Assembly (NCBI GenBank): GCA_014380365.1
Contig: JACMJZ010000024.1
Location: 1-64,000, forward strand
Origin: Pyrinomonadaceae bacterium
GTDB taxonomy: Bacteria; Acidobacteriota; Blastocatellia; Pyrinomonadales; Pyrinomonadaceae
Direction: 5' to 3'
Length of the DNA stretch: 64,000 nt
Position 1 is the stretch's first letter, and every line of letters starts with the position of its first letter. This document shows positions 8,628-17,991 of the stretch, one piece after another. The position numbers were made by a program, and so were the translations under genes. The notes beneath the pieces are model-generated. The model saw only the letters and a program-made list of their open reading frames with translations, was not told the origin of the DNA and made no database searches.

Positions 8628-9008
8628 TTAGATCACTTCGAACGTGGCGACGCTGGTCGGCGTCTCAAAACAGCGGACCTTGAAAATCTGCACTCGGTCG
8701 TCGCCCACCTTCGCCGCGACCCGCTCCAGAATATACTTCGCGAGATTCTCCGCCGAAGGCTGCAATTCTACAAAAGGCTCCAACTCATTAATGTTTCTAT
8801 GGTCGAGGTATTGAACCACTTCATCCGCCGCGGCTTTTAACTCAACAAAGTCCACGAGCAATCCGATGTTGTCGAGTTCCCTGCCGCGCGCAAAGATCTC
8901 GATGCGGTAGTTGTGGCCGTGCAGGTTCTCACACTTTCCCTTATAGCCGCGCAGCTGGTGCGCGCTGGAAAAGTTGCGCTCGATCATGACTTCAAATTGT
9001 CCCGGCAT
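8628..9008 (-). CDS. queD: 6-carboxytetrahydropterin synthase (QueD/PTPS family)
   Basis: 126 residues, usual length for QueD. The zinc ligands are visible (His in FSSAHQL and both His of LHGHNY), as is the downstream LLVDFVELK motif and the catalytic-type YLDHRNIN. Family members convert dihydroneopterin triphosphate to 6-carboxytetrahydropterin in queuosine synthesis, or act in tetrahydrobiopterin synthesis. No other queuosine gene is in the window. It lies three bases downstream of mbtH, in what appears to be one transcript. Confidence 0.9.
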   Translation of the reverse strand: MPGQFEVMIERNFSSAHQLRGYKGKCENLHGHNYRIEIFARGRELDNIGLLVDFVELKAAADEVVQYLDHRNINELEPFVELQPSAENLAKYILERVAAKVGDDRVQIFKVRCFETPTSVATFEVI

Positions 9009-9011
9009 TCT

Positions 9012-9251
9012 TTATTCGTCCCCACCTGAACCCTTCCCGGCCGCCTCTTCCATTTTCTTGCGCAAGCTGAGCGGGCGCATGTCGGTCCAGACCTCTTTGA
9101 TATACGCCAGGCACTCCTCCTTCGGGCCGGTCTTGCCCGCATCATTCCAGCCAAGCGCATTCTCGCGGTCGGCCGGCCATATCGAATACTGCTCTTCGTG
9201 GTTTACTACGACCTTGTAGATCGTGTTGTCTTCGTGTTCATCTCGGTTCAT
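9012..9251 (-). CDS. MbtH-like protein
   Basis: 79 residues carrying the full MbtH signature: [10 protein letters not shown], then [18 protein letters not shown] and [12 protein letters not shown], including the conserved Trp residues. Family members bind adenylation domains of non-ribosomal peptide synthetases and help them fold and work. No such synthetase is in the 64-kb window, so this copy is an orphan beside queD. The start at 9251 is chosen because GAGGAGGAA lies directly upstream; a GTG seven codons earlier overlaps that site. The C-terminal tail is acidic and Gly-rich. Confidence 0.92.
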   Translation of the reverse strand: MNRDEHEDNTIYKVVVNHEEQYSIWPADRENALGWNDAGKTGPKEECLAYIKEVWTDMRPLSLRKKMEEAAGKGSGGDE

Positions 9252-9373
9252 AACTTCCTCCTCGGTCCGCACCGCCTGCGGTAGCGGGCGGGCCCTCTAT
9301 CAAGATAACAAAGCTTCAACGCTCACCTAGTTGCCCGCCTGCTACCTCAACTAACGTCGGGGGTCTGACTAAC

Positions 9374-11341
9374 TTATCGCGCAACTGCTTCGCGCTTCTC
9401 AAACATGCGCGCAAGGTCACCAATATCGCTCGTAACGTGACACTGCGGCAAGCTCTTCAAAAACAACCGGCCATAACTCTTGGTCTTCAGACGCGGATCA
9501 AGCACCGCCAGCACACCGCGATCAGTTGTGCTGCGAATCAGCCGGCCCAGTCCTTGTTTCAAACTAATGATTGCCTGCGGCACGCTGTATTCAAAGAAAC
9601 TCGATCCGCCTTCGTCTTCGATGTAACGCTGGCGCGCGGCTACTATCGGATCAGTGGGCACTGCAAACGGCAACTTATCAATGATCACGCACGACAACTG
9701 TTCGCCGCGCACGTCAACTCCCTGCCAAAAACTCGAAGTGGCAAACAGCACCGCATTAGGAGTTTGGCGAAACTTCTCCAGCAGCCTTCCCTTCGCCGCG
9801 CTGCCTTGCAGGAAACATGGATATTCAATCTCGGGCATGGCCAGATCATAAAGTGACTGCATCCCGGCGAGGCTTGTCGACAGCACAAACGCGCGTCCTT
9901 CCGTTGCATTCACAATCTTGATTACTTCAAGCGCTGCCGCGCCGGCCCATTCGCGCGAACGCGGATCGGGCATCTTTGGCGGCAAATACAAAAGCGCCTG
10001 GCTCTGATAGTCGAAGCTTGATTCAGCAATCAGGTCCGACGCCGAGTTCAGACCCAGACGCTCGCGGATAAAGGAAAAGTTGCCAGCGCTGGAGAGCGTG
10101 GCTGAGGTAAGCACCACGGTATCAACTTTGTCGAACAGCTTGTCCTCCAGCAGTCCCGAAACGTCGATAGGTGACGCACGAAGAAACAGTCCGCGTCCGC
10201 GTCGCTCCGTCCAGTAAACGAACTTCTTGTCCGCGCCAGTGACGATGAACTGTAAATCGAATTTCGTTTGACGAATTCGCCGCACCAGGTTTTCCACCTC
10301 GGGCGGTTTTTCCTTGAGCGCGTCCAGCGTTGTCTCCAACCTCCCCAGCGCGCCATCGAGAGCGATGTAGAGTTCCCCGAGCGGCGTAGATTGCAGGTCG
10401 CCGTCCTCGTCTCGTTTCGCAAAGGCGTTGGGAATTATCGGGTAGCGTCCTTCTTCCCCTCGCCCTTCGCGAAAGCCCATCCAGAAGTTGTCGGCAAAGC
10501 GCATCACGCGCGCGGACGTCTTGGTTATCTCACGATCGGCTTCGGCTTCTTCGTATGGAGTCGCGCCCACGTCACGAATGAGGTCGTCGATCTGGTAATT
10601 CGAAACTTGCATACCGAAATACTCGGAGGCCACGTCTTCTATCAGGTGGGCTTCGTCGAGTATCACCGCGGTGTAGTCAGGCAGCACGCTGCCGAAGTTG
10701 CTGTTTCTGAGCGCGAGGTCGGCAAAAAACAGATGGTGATTGACAACTACGATGTCGGCGTCCAGAGCGCGTTCGCGCATGCGGGTGATGAAGCACGTGT
10801 CGAAGTCGGTGCATTTCTGGCCCAGACAAGTTTCCGGTCGCGCGTCGATGTGACGCCAGAAGGATAGCGACTCAGGCAAGTTTGACAGTTCCGCACGGTC
10901 GCCCGTCGTGGAGGCTTTGGCCCAATGGATCACGTCATCGAAATAATCAACTTCCTCAAGTCCTTCGATCACAGGAGAACTTTCGGCGCGTCCCAGCCGA
11001 TGAAGACAGACGTAGTTGTTCCTTCCCTTCATGTAGGCGGCTTTGAAACCCTTCGGCAGCACGCTCTGAAGAAAAGGAATGTCCTTCTCCATTAACTGCT
11101 CCTGGAGGTTCTTCGTGCCCGTGGAGATGATGACGCGCCCGCGCCCGCCGAGTGCGGCAGCAACCGCGGGAACTAAATAGGCGAGCGTTTTGCCTGTCCC
11201 CGTCCCCGCTTCGACAATCAAATGCTTGCGCTCTTCAAACGCACGCATCACCGCCCGCGCCATATCAACCTGGCCGGGACGATGTTCGTACTCGGGATGC
11301 GCCTGGGCGATTAACCCGTCAGGCCCGAAGATTTCCTGCAT
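9374..11341 (-). CDS. DinG/YoaA-type ATP-dependent DNA helicase (XPD-like)
   Basis: 655 residues. Superfamily 2 motifs are visible: Walker A VEAGTGTGKTLAYL near residue 45, a DEAH box (ILDEAHLIEDVA) and the C-terminal motif VI region QGLGRLIRS. Cysteines in NYVCLHR, ETCLGQKC and DTCF fit the iron-sulphur cluster of the XPD/DinG group. Such helicases unwind forked or R-loop DNA during repair. It lies 51 bases downstream of glyA on the same strand and may be read through. No nuclease domain is present. Confidence 0.92.
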   Translation of the reverse strand: MQEIFGPDGLIAQAHPEYEHRPGQVDMARAVMRAFEERKHLIVEAGTGTGKTLAYLVPAVAAALGGRGRVIISTGTKNLQEQLMEKDIPFLQSVLPKGFKAAYMKGRNNYVCLHRLGRAESSPVIEGLEEVDYFDDVIHWAKASTTGDRAELSNLPESLSFWRHIDARPETCLGQKCTDFDTCFITRMRERALDADIVVVNHHLFFADLALRNSNFGSVLPDYTAVILDEAHLIEDVASEYFGMQVSNYQIDDLIRDVGATPYEEAEADREITKTSARVMRFADNFWMGFREGRGEEGRYPIIPNAFAKRDEDGDLQSTPLGELYIALDGALGRLETTLDALKEKPPEVENLVRRIRQTKFDLQFIVTGADKKFVYWTERRGRGLFLRASPIDVSGLLEDKLFDKVDTVVLTSATLSSAGNFSFIRERLGLNSASDLIAESSFDYQSQALLYLPPKMPDPRSREWAGAAALEVIKIVNATEGRAFVLSTSLAGMQSLYDLAMPEIEYPCFLQGSAAKGRLLEKFRQTPNAVLFATSSFWQGVDVRGEQLSCVIIDKLPFAVPTDPIVAARQRYIEDEGGSSFFEYSVPQAIISLKQGLGRLIRSTTDRGVLAVLDPRLKTKSYGRLFLKSLPQCHVTSDIGDLARMFEKREAVAR

Positions 11342-11392
11342 AAAGAAAACTACTTAGTCACTTGGATTGGCCGCAGGGGAACTACAAGGGAG

Positions 11393-12691
11393 TCACGCGC
11401 CCATTGCGTCAGGTCGATGGACTCGCTTCATTCGCTTTGCGTACAGCGGAAAACGGCCGGACAAATCAGCGACGCCTTGCCGCACTTTGGCGCGCACCTC
11501 TTCCGATTCTGGTGCGTGAATGATCTCGGCGATTAGCCTGCCGATCTCTTGCATCTCCGGTTCCTTCATTCCACGCGTTGTGACGGCGGGTGTGCCGATG
11601 CGCAGGCCCGAGGCGACGAAAGGTTTGTTCTGATCGAAGGGAATCGTGTTCTTGTTAACCGTGATGTCGGCCGCTTCGAGCGCCTTCTCAGCGACTTTGC
11701 CGGTGACTCCATTGCCATCCATCCAAACGTCAACCAGCATAAGATGATTGTCAGTGCCACCTGAAACCAACCGGAGTCCCTGCGTCTGCAGCTCGGTCGC
11801 AAGAGCTTTTGCATTGGCCAGAATCTGCCGTTGGTATTCTTTGAAGTCATCGCGCAACGCCTCGCCAAACGCTACGGCCTTCGCCGCAATGATGTGCACA
11901 AGCGGGCCACCTTGCACGCCCGGAAACACCTTTCGATCGATTTCTTTCGCATGTTCTTCCTTACAAAGAATCAGGCCGCCGCGTGGGCCGCGAAGGGTTT
12001 TGTGCGTGGTCGTCGTGACGTAATCCGCATGCGGCACCGGAGAAGGATGCAGTCCGGCAGCAACGGGGCCGGCGATGTGTGCGATGTCGGCAAACATGCG
12101 CGCCCCCACACTTTGGGCGATCTCGCCGATGCGTTGGAAATCGATAATCCGTGGATAGGCCGACGCGCCGCAAACCAGCAGCTTCGGCTTGTGTTCGTCG
12201 GCTATTCGCTGCAACTCGTCGTAATCAATCTGTTCAGTTTCGCGCGAGACCCCGTAGTCAGCGACTTTGTAGCTGATGCCGGAAAAGTTCATCGGATGGC
12301 CGTGTGTGAGATGGCCGCCGTGAGAAAGGTTCATGCCCAGAATCTGATCGCCATACTGAATTGCCGCCAGATAGACCGCAGTGTTGGCTTGCGCACCACT
12401 GTGTGGCTGCACGTTGGCGTGCTCCGCGCCGAAGATTTCCTTCGCTCGATCAATTGCTGTTTGTTCCACGACGTCGGTCCACTCGCAACCACCGTAGTAG
12501 CGCTTTTTCGGATAGCCCTCGGCGTATTTGTTTGTGAAGACAGAGCCGGCGGCTTCGAGTACAGCCTCGCTGACGAAGTTTTCGCTCGCGATTAGCTCGA
12601 GGCCGTTTGCCTGGCGCGCGACTTCATTGTCGATGGCTTCGGCGATTACTGGGTCAACTTCGGCGAGTGATGCGTTTCTTGAATCTGTCAT
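11393..12691 (-). CDS. glyA: Serine hydroxymethyltransferase
   Basis: 432 residues, full length for bacterial SHMT. The pyridoxal-phosphate Lys is in [14 protein letters not shown]; other hallmarks are [10 protein letters not shown] near the N-terminus, [12 protein letters not shown], and [13 protein letters not shown]. The enzyme interconverts serine and glycine and loads tetrahydrofolate with one-carbon units in the cytoplasm. It follows rpiB on the same strand, an order known from other bacteria, with a heptamer repeat array between. No glycine riboswitch was recognised upstream. Confidence 0.97.
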   Translation of the reverse strand: MTDSRNASLAEVDPVIAEAIDNEVARQANGLELIASENFVSEAVLEAAGSVFTNKYAEGYPKKRYYGGCEWTDVVEQTAIDRAKEIFGAEHANVQPHSGAQANTAVYLAAIQYGDQILGMNLSHGGHLTHGHPMNFSGISYKVADYGVSRETEQIDYDELQRIADEHKPKLLVCGASAYPRIIDFQRIGEIAQSVGARMFADIAHIAGPVAAGLHPSPVPHADYVTTTTHKTLRGPRGGLILCKEEHAKEIDRKVFPGVQGGPLVHIIAAKAVAFGEALRDDFKEYQRQILANAKALATELQTQGLRLVSGGTDNHLMLVDVWMDGNGVTGKVAEKALEAADITVNKNTIPFDQNKPFVASGLRIGTPAVTTRGMKEPEMQEIGRLIAEIIHAPESEEVRAKVRQGVADLSGRFPLYAKRMKRVHRPDAMGA

Positions 12692-12729
12692 TTAACCCGG
12701 TCCTTTGAACTTTCGTGTGATGAATATGA

Positions 12730-12752
12730 CGCCCTCCCTCACGGTCGGGCTA
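12730..12752. repeat. Dispersed repeat, GCCCGACCGTCAGGGAGGGC family (copy 2, reversed)
   Basis: GCCCTCCCTCACGGTCGGGC is the reverse complement of the family core with one change. It directly precedes the heptamer array. Confidence 0.75.
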
Positions 12753-12770
12753 CTGCCCCGTGCTCCTGAC

Positions 12771-12896
12771 TGCTCACTGCCCGCTGCTCACTGCCCGCTG
12801 CTCACTGCTCACTGCCCGCTGCTCACTGCCCACTGCTCACTGCTCACTGCTCACTGCCCGCTGCCCGCTGCCCACTGCTCACTGCTCACTGCTTCT
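12771..12896. repeat. Heptamer tandem array (TGCTCAC/TGCCCGC units)
   Basis: Seventeen consecutive 7-bp units (12771-12889), each TGCTCAC, TGCCCGC or TGCCCAC, then a partial TGCTTCT. A degenerate start (TGCTCCTGAC) precedes it. The array occupies the gap between rpiB and glyA, and the rpiB stop codon lies inside the first units read on the minus strand. Confidence 0.95.
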
Positions 12897-13317
12897 CTAT
12901 CTTGTTCACCCGGTCTTCGTGGCGACCGGCGTCAAAGTCTGAACTGAACCAGGCCCGCACGATGGCTGGAATCTGCCCGGCGGGCGTTGTGCGCGCGCCG
13001 ATCGCCAAGACATTGGCGTTGTTATGTTGCCGCGCCAGCCGCGCGGTTTCTTCCGACCACGCAACTGCGGCCCGAACGCCGACAACTTTGTTCGCCGCGA
13101 TGGCCATCCCGGTGCCCGAACCGCAAACCAACACGCCCTGATCAACACGCCCTTGGGCCACCTCGTCCGCAACTTTGCGCGCGTAATCCGGGTAATCCAC
13201 TGACTCCTCAGAGTCCGGTCCCAGATCGGCAACCTCCACGCCCAGTTCCTGCAGCAGCGGTTTTAGACGTTCCTTTTCGGCAAACCCGGCATGATCGCTC
13301 GCAAGGGCAATTTTCAT
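12886..13317 (-). CDS. rpiB: Ribose-5-phosphate isomerase B (canonical copy)
   Basis: 143 residues, standard length. It shows ASDHAGF at the N-terminus, VDYPDYA, the catalytic Cys in LVCGSGTGMAIAANK, and RQHNNANVLAIG. The enzyme interconverts ribose 5-phosphate and ribulose 5-phosphate. It is upstream of glyA on the same strand. The last codons (KIEKQ and stop) run into the heptamer array. A second, longer paralogue with a different active site is at 36236-37027, so this copy is the likely housekeeping enzyme. Confidence 0.95.
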   Translation of the reverse strand: MKIALASDHAGFAEKERLKPLLQELGVEVADLGPDSEESVDYPDYARKVADEVAQGRVDQGVLVCGSGTGMAIAANKVVGVRAAVAWSEETARLARQHNNANVLAIGARTTPAGQIPAIVRAWFSSDFDAGRHEDRVNKIEKQ

Positions 13318-13394
13318 CTTGGATCTCCGTCAGAACTGTAAGAAATGCGGAAATGCATGGTACATCAGGCCAACTTGGCTCGCAACGCGAAGGA

Positions 13395-13530
13395 TTTTCC
13401 AGTACTGGTGCATTTTGAAAGCGGAAACAGTTCTTCTTTGCGGAACTCTGCGTCCGGCTTTGCGATCTTTGCGGTTTTTCTTCGTCTTAACCGGCAAAGG
13501 ACGCAAAGGGGCCACAAAAGAACGCAAACG
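13395..13530. repeat. CTTTGCGG-type dispersed repeat, partial copy
   Basis: CAGTACTGGTGCATTTTG followed by CTTTGCGG-rich sequence and then CGCAAAGG-rich sequence. It resembles the left end and interior of the element at 54313-54456 but lacks the right terminal repeat. Confidence 0.6.
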
Positions 13531-13540
13531 AAACAACCTT

Positions 13541-13792
13541 TCAACGCCATCTCCGGGTCTCTCAACGCCATCTCCGGGTCTCCCAACGCTGTCTCTGGAC
13601 CTTTCAACAATATCCCTGCATCTTTCAGCACCAACTCCGGGGCTTTCAACGGTAGCTCGGGGCTTTTCAAAGCCAGCTCCGAGGACTTCGATGAGGTCTC
13701 CGGCTCCTTCAAGCGAGTACCGTGGACCTGCAGCGGCAACGTTCGGATTCTCAGAAACGGTTCCCAGTCTTTCAACCGCACCTCCGGGACCT
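13541..13792. repeat. Array of twelve degenerate 21-bp repeats
   Basis: Twelve units of exactly 21 bases, mostly starting TTTCAACGCC and ending TCCGGG(T/A)C, drift in sequence from left to right. The period is strict, with no indels. On either strand one frame reads as a heptapeptide repeat (plus: FNAISGS-like; minus: LKDPEMA-like), but no start with a ribosome-binding site was found, so it is listed as a repeat. With the partial element before it, this accounts for the 13318-13840 gap. Confidence 0.85.
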
Positions 13793-13840
13793 TAAATCGC
13801 GGCTACCGGTGGTGAAGGAATGTTCAGGTACAATCACCGC

Positions 13841-14488
13841 ATGGCAAAGTTCCTTGATGTAGAAGCGTGGGCACGCCGGGATCTGTTTGAGTTCTTTATC
13901 GGCTTCGACAAGCCTTACTTCAACATCTGCACGAATGTCGACGTCACGAGTTTGCTTGAGTTGCTTCGCCGTCGACCTGGCACGAGTGTGACCCTTGCCT
14001 ATCATTACTTTGCGCTTCGCGTGGCAAACGAGATCGAACCGTTCCGGTATCGGCTGAGGAAAGGCAAAGTGCTGGTACACGATGTCATTCACGGGGGCAC
14101 GACCGTACTGCAACCAAACGAGAGTTTCACGTTCGCCTATTTTGATTTTGACGAAGATTTCGAAAAGTTCATGCTCAATGCACAGCGCTCGGTCGACATC
14201 GTCAAGAAAGGCGAAAGCCCCTTCGACCCTAGAGCCGACGACGCCGCAATTCACTTTACCGCGCTGCCCTGGGTGGCGTTCACGAGTTTCTCGCACGCGC
14301 GGAATTGGAAGACTGAAGATTCGGTGCCGAAGATAGCCTTCGGGAAGTTCATCAAGGAATCTGATCGCGTGCTGCTGCCGATTTCCGTCGAAGTACATCA
14401 TGCATTGGTGGACGGCGTGCATGTGGGCCGGTTTATTAATCGTTTGGAAGAGGCGCTGGCGAAGCCCAAAGCTTACCTTGGGTCGTAG
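13841..14488 (+). CDS. Chloramphenicol O-acetyltransferase homologue (type A fold)
   Basis: 215 residues, the size of classical CAT. The catalytic His motif is HHALVDGVHVGRF (family consensus HHxxxDGxH), and the Ser that binds substrate is in PWVAFTSFSHA. The N-terminal region (FLDVEAWARRDLFEFF, then CTNVDVTSLLELL) also fits the family. Members acetylate chloramphenicol using acetyl-CoA in the cytoplasm; environmental homologues may act on other hydroxyl compounds. An in-frame ATG at 13820, preceded by GGTGGTG, is an alternative start. There are no mobile-element signs next to it, only repeats, so it looks chromosomal and intrinsic. Confidence 0.9.
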   Translation: MAKFLDVEAWARRDLFEFFIGFDKPYFNICTNVDVTSLLELLRRRPGTSVTLAYHYFALRVANEIEPFRYRLRKGKVLVHDVIHGGTTVLQPNESFTFAYFDFDEDFEKFMLNAQRSVDIVKKGESPFDPRADDAAIHFTALPWVAFTSFSHARNWKTEDSVPKIAFGKFIKESDRVLLPISVEVHHALVDGVHVGRFINRLEEALAKPKAYLGS

Positions 14489-14495
14489 GCCGGTA

Positions 14496-14562
14496 GTTCA
14501 GAGTACAACCTTTAGGTTGCCCGGTTACGCATGCAGCAAGCTAAAGCTTGTACTCTGAACCC
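14496..14562. repeat. TTCAGAGTACAA-family inverted repeat
   Basis: GTTCAGAGTACAACCTTTAG (left) and CTAAAGCTTGTACTCTGAAC (right) form a near-perfect dyad of about 20 bases with about 25 between. Related copies lie at 26213, 26912, 27930 and 31082-31174. Confidence 0.85.
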
Positions 14563-14649
14563 ATGATCGTCCGCTGTTTGCCATTAGCTTTTCGCTGGGC
14601 GAGAATGCTTGCCAGTAGTTCATTCTTAAAAAGTTAACAGAACAATCTA

Positions 14650-16506
14650 ATGCGCTGGTCACAAAACTTCATTCCCACACTTCGCGAGGATCCTGCTGAC
14701 GCAGAGGTCATTTCCCACAAGCTTCTGCTGCGCGCAGGCCTGATTCGCCAGCTCGGCTCGGGCATCTATTCTTACTTGCCGATGGCTCAGCGGATAGCCT
14801 TGAAGATCATGCAGATTCTTCGCGAAGAGATGAACCGCATCGGCGGCCAGGAGTTTTATTTGCCCGCCCTGCATCCGGCGGAGATTTGGAAGGAATCCGG
14901 CCGCTGGGATGCGATCGGGGCAGACATGTTTCGCCTCAAGGACCGCAAAGATGCGGACATGTGCCTGGGAATGACGCATGAAGAGATCTTTACCGCCATC
15001 GCGCGTCACGAGCTCCGCTCCTACAAACAACTGCCGCAGGTCTGGTATCAGATTCAGGTCAAGTTTCGCGACGAGCCACGCCCCAAGTCGGGACTAATGC
15101 GACTGCGCACGTTCATCATGAAGGATGCGTACTCCTTTGATGTTGATGCGGCCGGCCTTGACCGTTCATTTGAGGATCAACGTGAGGCATACAAGCGGAT
15201 CTTTGGGCGTTGTGGAATTCAATTCGCAATCGTCGAAGCGTCGTCCGGAGCAATGGGAGGCTCGGCCTCAAATGAGTTTGTGGCCAGGACTGATGCGGGC
15301 GAAGACCTGATCGCAACCTGCTCGGCTTGTGGTTACGCCGCTAACCTTGAAAAGGCCACTTCGCGGTTGGGTCTGATAAAAGATCTCGTGGGACCAGATG
15401 CGCCTGAAGAGTTCCCTACTCCAGGCGTTCGAACGATTGAGGACTTGATCAAATTTCCTGGCGGCGCTAAAGCCGAGAATCAGATTAAGACCTTGGTTTA
15501 TATGGTTACTGTTCAGCGAATGAAGATGGAACTCGGCAGTCGTGACGACCACATCTTAGAGACCCCCGCGATTGTTCTGCTTCGAGGAGACGACCACCTT
15601 CAAGAAACCAAACTCCTGGATGCTTTGGTTAGGATGGGATCGTTCGCTATCGGAGTGAGGCCTGCACGAGCCGAAGAGATCCGGGCCCTGTTTGGAGCAA
15701 ATGCCGGCAGTTTGGGTGCAGTAAAAATCAATAGGTCAAACGAGTTAATTCAAAAGATCCGACGAGAAATAGCAGAGTTTCCTAACACTAGTGATTACAT
15801 CCTGGACACGGTCGATCTGATAGTGGTAGCCGATCAAACCCTCCGAGGTCGTCGCAACATGACAACGGGAGCTAACAAAGACGACCATCACCTTCGGGGC
15901 GTCGATGTCGAGCGCGACATTCACATAGATCGCTGGGCTGACCTGCGGGGGGTTAACGCCGGCGAAAGTTGTCCGCGCTGCGAATCCGGCACGCTTGACG
16001 TTTACAAAGCCATGGAGATTGGCCACATCTTCAAACTCGGCACTAAGTATTCCGAATCGATGGGCGCGACTGTCTTGACGCCGGATGGAAAGCCGACACC
16101 TATCGTGATGGGCAGTTACGGCATCGGTGTTGAGCGCATCATCACCGCCGCCATCGAACAGAACCACGACGAGAATGGCATCATCTGGCCCAAGTCGATC
16201 TCGCCATTCGATTGCATCGTCACCGTCACCAACATGAAGGACGCGGCGTTACGGGAGACGGGCGACAAGGCTTACAAAGACTTGCAGCGAGCGGGACTCG
16301 ACGTGTTGCTCGACGATCGCGACGAGCGCGCCGGAGTGAAGTTTAAAGATGCCGATCTGATCGGTATCCCTTATCGCATCACCATCGGTAAGAAAGTAGC
16401 GGATGGCGTAGTCGAACTTTTTGATAGAAAGACTAAGACGAGCGAAGAGGTGAAACTGAGCGAGATCGTTTCGCGTGTCCAGAGCCTCGCGCTCGCTGGT
16501 TTGTAA
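14650..16506 (+). CDS. proS: Prolyl-tRNA synthetase (bacterial type)
   Basis: 618 residues. Class II motifs are clear: [17 protein letters not shown] (motif 1 region), [25 protein letters not shown] (motif 2) and [10 protein letters not shown] (motif 3). An editing-type insertion domain lies between motifs 2 and 3 (residues about 225-400), and an anticodon-binding domain is at the C-terminus. It charges tRNA-Pro and clears misacylated Ala-tRNA-Pro. It is somewhat longer than the usual 570 residues because of linkers around the insertion. It lies in its own unit before the protease gene. Confidence 0.97.
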   Translation: MRWSQNFIPTLREDPADAEVISHKLLLRAGLIRQLGSGIYSYLPMAQRIALKIMQILREEMNRIGGQEFYLPALHPAEIWKESGRWDAIGADMFRLKDRKDADMCLGMTHEEIFTAIARHELRSYKQLPQVWYQIQVKFRDEPRPKSGLMRLRTFIMKDAYSFDVDAAGLDRSFEDQREAYKRIFGRCGIQFAIVEASSGAMGGSASNEFVARTDAGEDLIATCSACGYAANLEKATSRLGLIKDLVGPDAPEEFPTPGVRTIEDLIKFPGGAKAENQIKTLVYMVTVQRMKMELGSRDDHILETPAIVLLRGDDHLQETKLLDALVRMGSFAIGVRPARAEEIRALFGANAGSLGAVKINRSNELIQKIRREIAEFPNTSDYILDTVDLIVVADQTLRGRRNMTTGANKDDHHLRGVDVERDIHIDRWADLRGVNAGESCPRCESGTLDVYKAMEIGHIFKLGTKYSESMGATVLTPDGKPTPIVMGSYGIGVERIITAAIEQNHDENGIIWPKSISPFDCIVTVTNMKDAALRETGDKAYKDLQRAGLDVLLDDRDERAGVKFKDADLIGIPYRITIGKKVADGVVELFDRKTKTSEEVKLSEIVSRVQSLALAGL

Positions 16507-16559
16507 AGCTCGCCTGGCATCCTCGGTGCTCGCTGTTGAGCACGAGTAGTATTGAACTG

Positions 16560-17987
16560 ATGAAATTCCTTTGGCTATTACCGATTCTCTTCCTGGCCGC
16601 TGCATCAAACGCCGCTTCGCAAGACCTACTACCGGAGTTGGTCAAGAGAATCAAGCCCTCAGCCGTAGCGATCGAGACGTTTGACGCACGCGGTGAAAGG
16701 CTTACGCGGGGAAGCGGCTTCTTCATTGGTTCGGACCGCGTGGTCACCAACCGCCACGTGATTGATAACGCGCACCGCGCAGAAGTTCATTCTCATGATG
16801 GACGTATCTATCCGGTTAAGGGAGTGGTGGCGGTCGATGCGGAGGGCGACGTCGCCATCCTGCGAGTTGATGCGCCGCCCAATCAGGTCCGTCCACTTTC
16901 GCTAGATCGAACCTCTCCGCAAGAGGGCGAAAGCGTAGTCGTCATCGGAAATCCCTTCGGCCTGGAAGGAAGTGTGACGAACGGAATTGTGTCAGCCGTA
17001 AGGGACATACCGACATTTGGGCGAATCATTCAGATCACGGCACCCATCTCTCCCGGCTCGAGCGGCAGCCCCGTAGTTAACATGCAGGGACAGGTGATCG
17101 GCGTGGCCACGCTTCAGATCACCGGCGGGCAAAGCATCAATTTCGCGATCCCTTCAGAACGTATCTCACAACTTCAAAGCGGCGCAGTCGTTTCCCTTTC
17201 AGATCTGGTGGTGGCCTCAGGCAAGAACAAACGCGCGAAAGCGGTGCAGTATTTTCGCGACGGACTTAGTTTTCTTTCCAAAGACGATTGCGAGAAGGCG
17301 CTGCCCTATTTCGAAAAGGCCGTCGAGTCTGATAGCAACTATGCGGAGGCCTGGACCCAGGCCGGGTTCTGCAAGGAGAAGTTGGGCCGTCACAGCGAGG
17401 CCATCGAAGCGTCGAAGAAGGCTGTCAATCTCCGCCCATCCGCCGAGTCGTATTTCAATATCGGCCTGGCAAACTACTACTTGAAGCAGTATCGCGAGGC
17501 CGTTGAAAATTATCGTCAGGCGATTCGCCTCGATCCTTACAACGCCGCCGACGCCTATTATGCTCTGGGGTTGGCTTATCGCGATTGGGGACGCGCTGAC
17601 GACGAGATTCAAGCGTACAAGCAGGCGATTCGCTTGAAGCCCGATTACACCAGCGCTTATGAACGGCTGGGTTCAAGATACCTCCGTTCAAAAAAATACT
17701 CTGAGGCGATTGAGACTTTCAAACACCTCACCACGCTCAAGCCGGGCGACGCGAATGTGCCAAACAATATGGGCGAGGCCTATTTTGAAATGGGTCTGAT
17801 GTCTGATGCGGTCGAGTCCTTCAAGCAGGCGATTCAACTCAAGCCTGACTTGGGAAGAGCTTATTTCAATCTTGGCAAGTCGTTTCTGGCGATGAAGAAT
17901 CGCGACGCGGCGGTGGAACAATACAACATCCTGCAAAACCTCGATCCGGATTGGGCGGAGAAGTTGAATAACTTGATCAACCCTTAG
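16560..17987 (+). CDS. Secreted trypsin-like (HtrA-type) protease with TPR domain
   Basis: 475 residues. A signal peptide (MKFLWLLPILFLAAASNAAS) is followed by a chymotrypsin-fold domain with His in TNRHVI, Asp in GDVAILRV and Ser in SPGSSGSPVV. From about residue 225 to the end there are six or so tetratricopeptide repeats (for example YFNIGLANYYLKQYREAVENYRQAIRLDP split over two units). No PDZ domain is seen, unlike DegP; the TPRs may instead recruit substrates. Likely periplasmic quality control. ATG 16560 is chosen because it begins the signal peptide. Confidence 0.9.
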   Translation: MKFLWLLPILFLAAASNAASQDLLPELVKRIKPSAVAIETFDARGERLTRGSGFFIGSDRVVTNRHVIDNAHRAEVHSHDGRIYPVKGVVAVDAEGDVAILRVDAPPNQVRPLSLDRTSPQEGESVVVIGNPFGLEGSVTNGIVSAVRDIPTFGRIIQITAPISPGSSGSPVVNMQGQVIGVATLQITGGQSINFAIPSERISQLQSGAVVSLSDLVVASGKNKRAKAVQYFRDGLSFLSKDDCEKALPYFEKAVESDSNYAEAWTQAGFCKEKLGRHSEAIEASKKAVNLRPSAESYFNIGLANYYLKQYREAVENYRQAIRLDPYNAADAYYALGLAYRDWGRADDEIQAYKQAIRLKPDYTSAYERLGSRYLRSKKYSEAIETFKHLTTLKPGDANVPNNMGEAYFEMGLMSDAVESFKQAIQLKPDLGRAYFNLGKSFLAMKNRDAAVEQYNILQNLDPDWAEKLNNLINP

Positions 17988-17991
17988 ATCA

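Noticed and set aside
11831-12595. Long antisense open frame (254 codons) within glyA
   Set aside because: It is a shadow of the high-G+C glyA gene on the other strand; no recognisable domain.
12705-12947. Open frames through the heptamer array
   Set aside because: The heptamer lacks stop codons in several frames, so long frames are expected by chance; the peptides are pure repeat sequence.
12771-13792. Possible CRISPR array
   Set aside because: Repeats are 7 or 21 bases with no unique spacers of constant length, and no cas genes are present.
13345-13815. Open frames on both strands reading as heptapeptide repeats
   Set aside because: They arise from the 21-bp repeat array; there is no credible start or ribosome-binding site, and both strands are equally open.
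13772-14422. Antisense open frame over the chloramphenicol acetyltransferase homologue
   Set aside because: The plus-strand protein has clear catalytic motifs; the antisense product has none.
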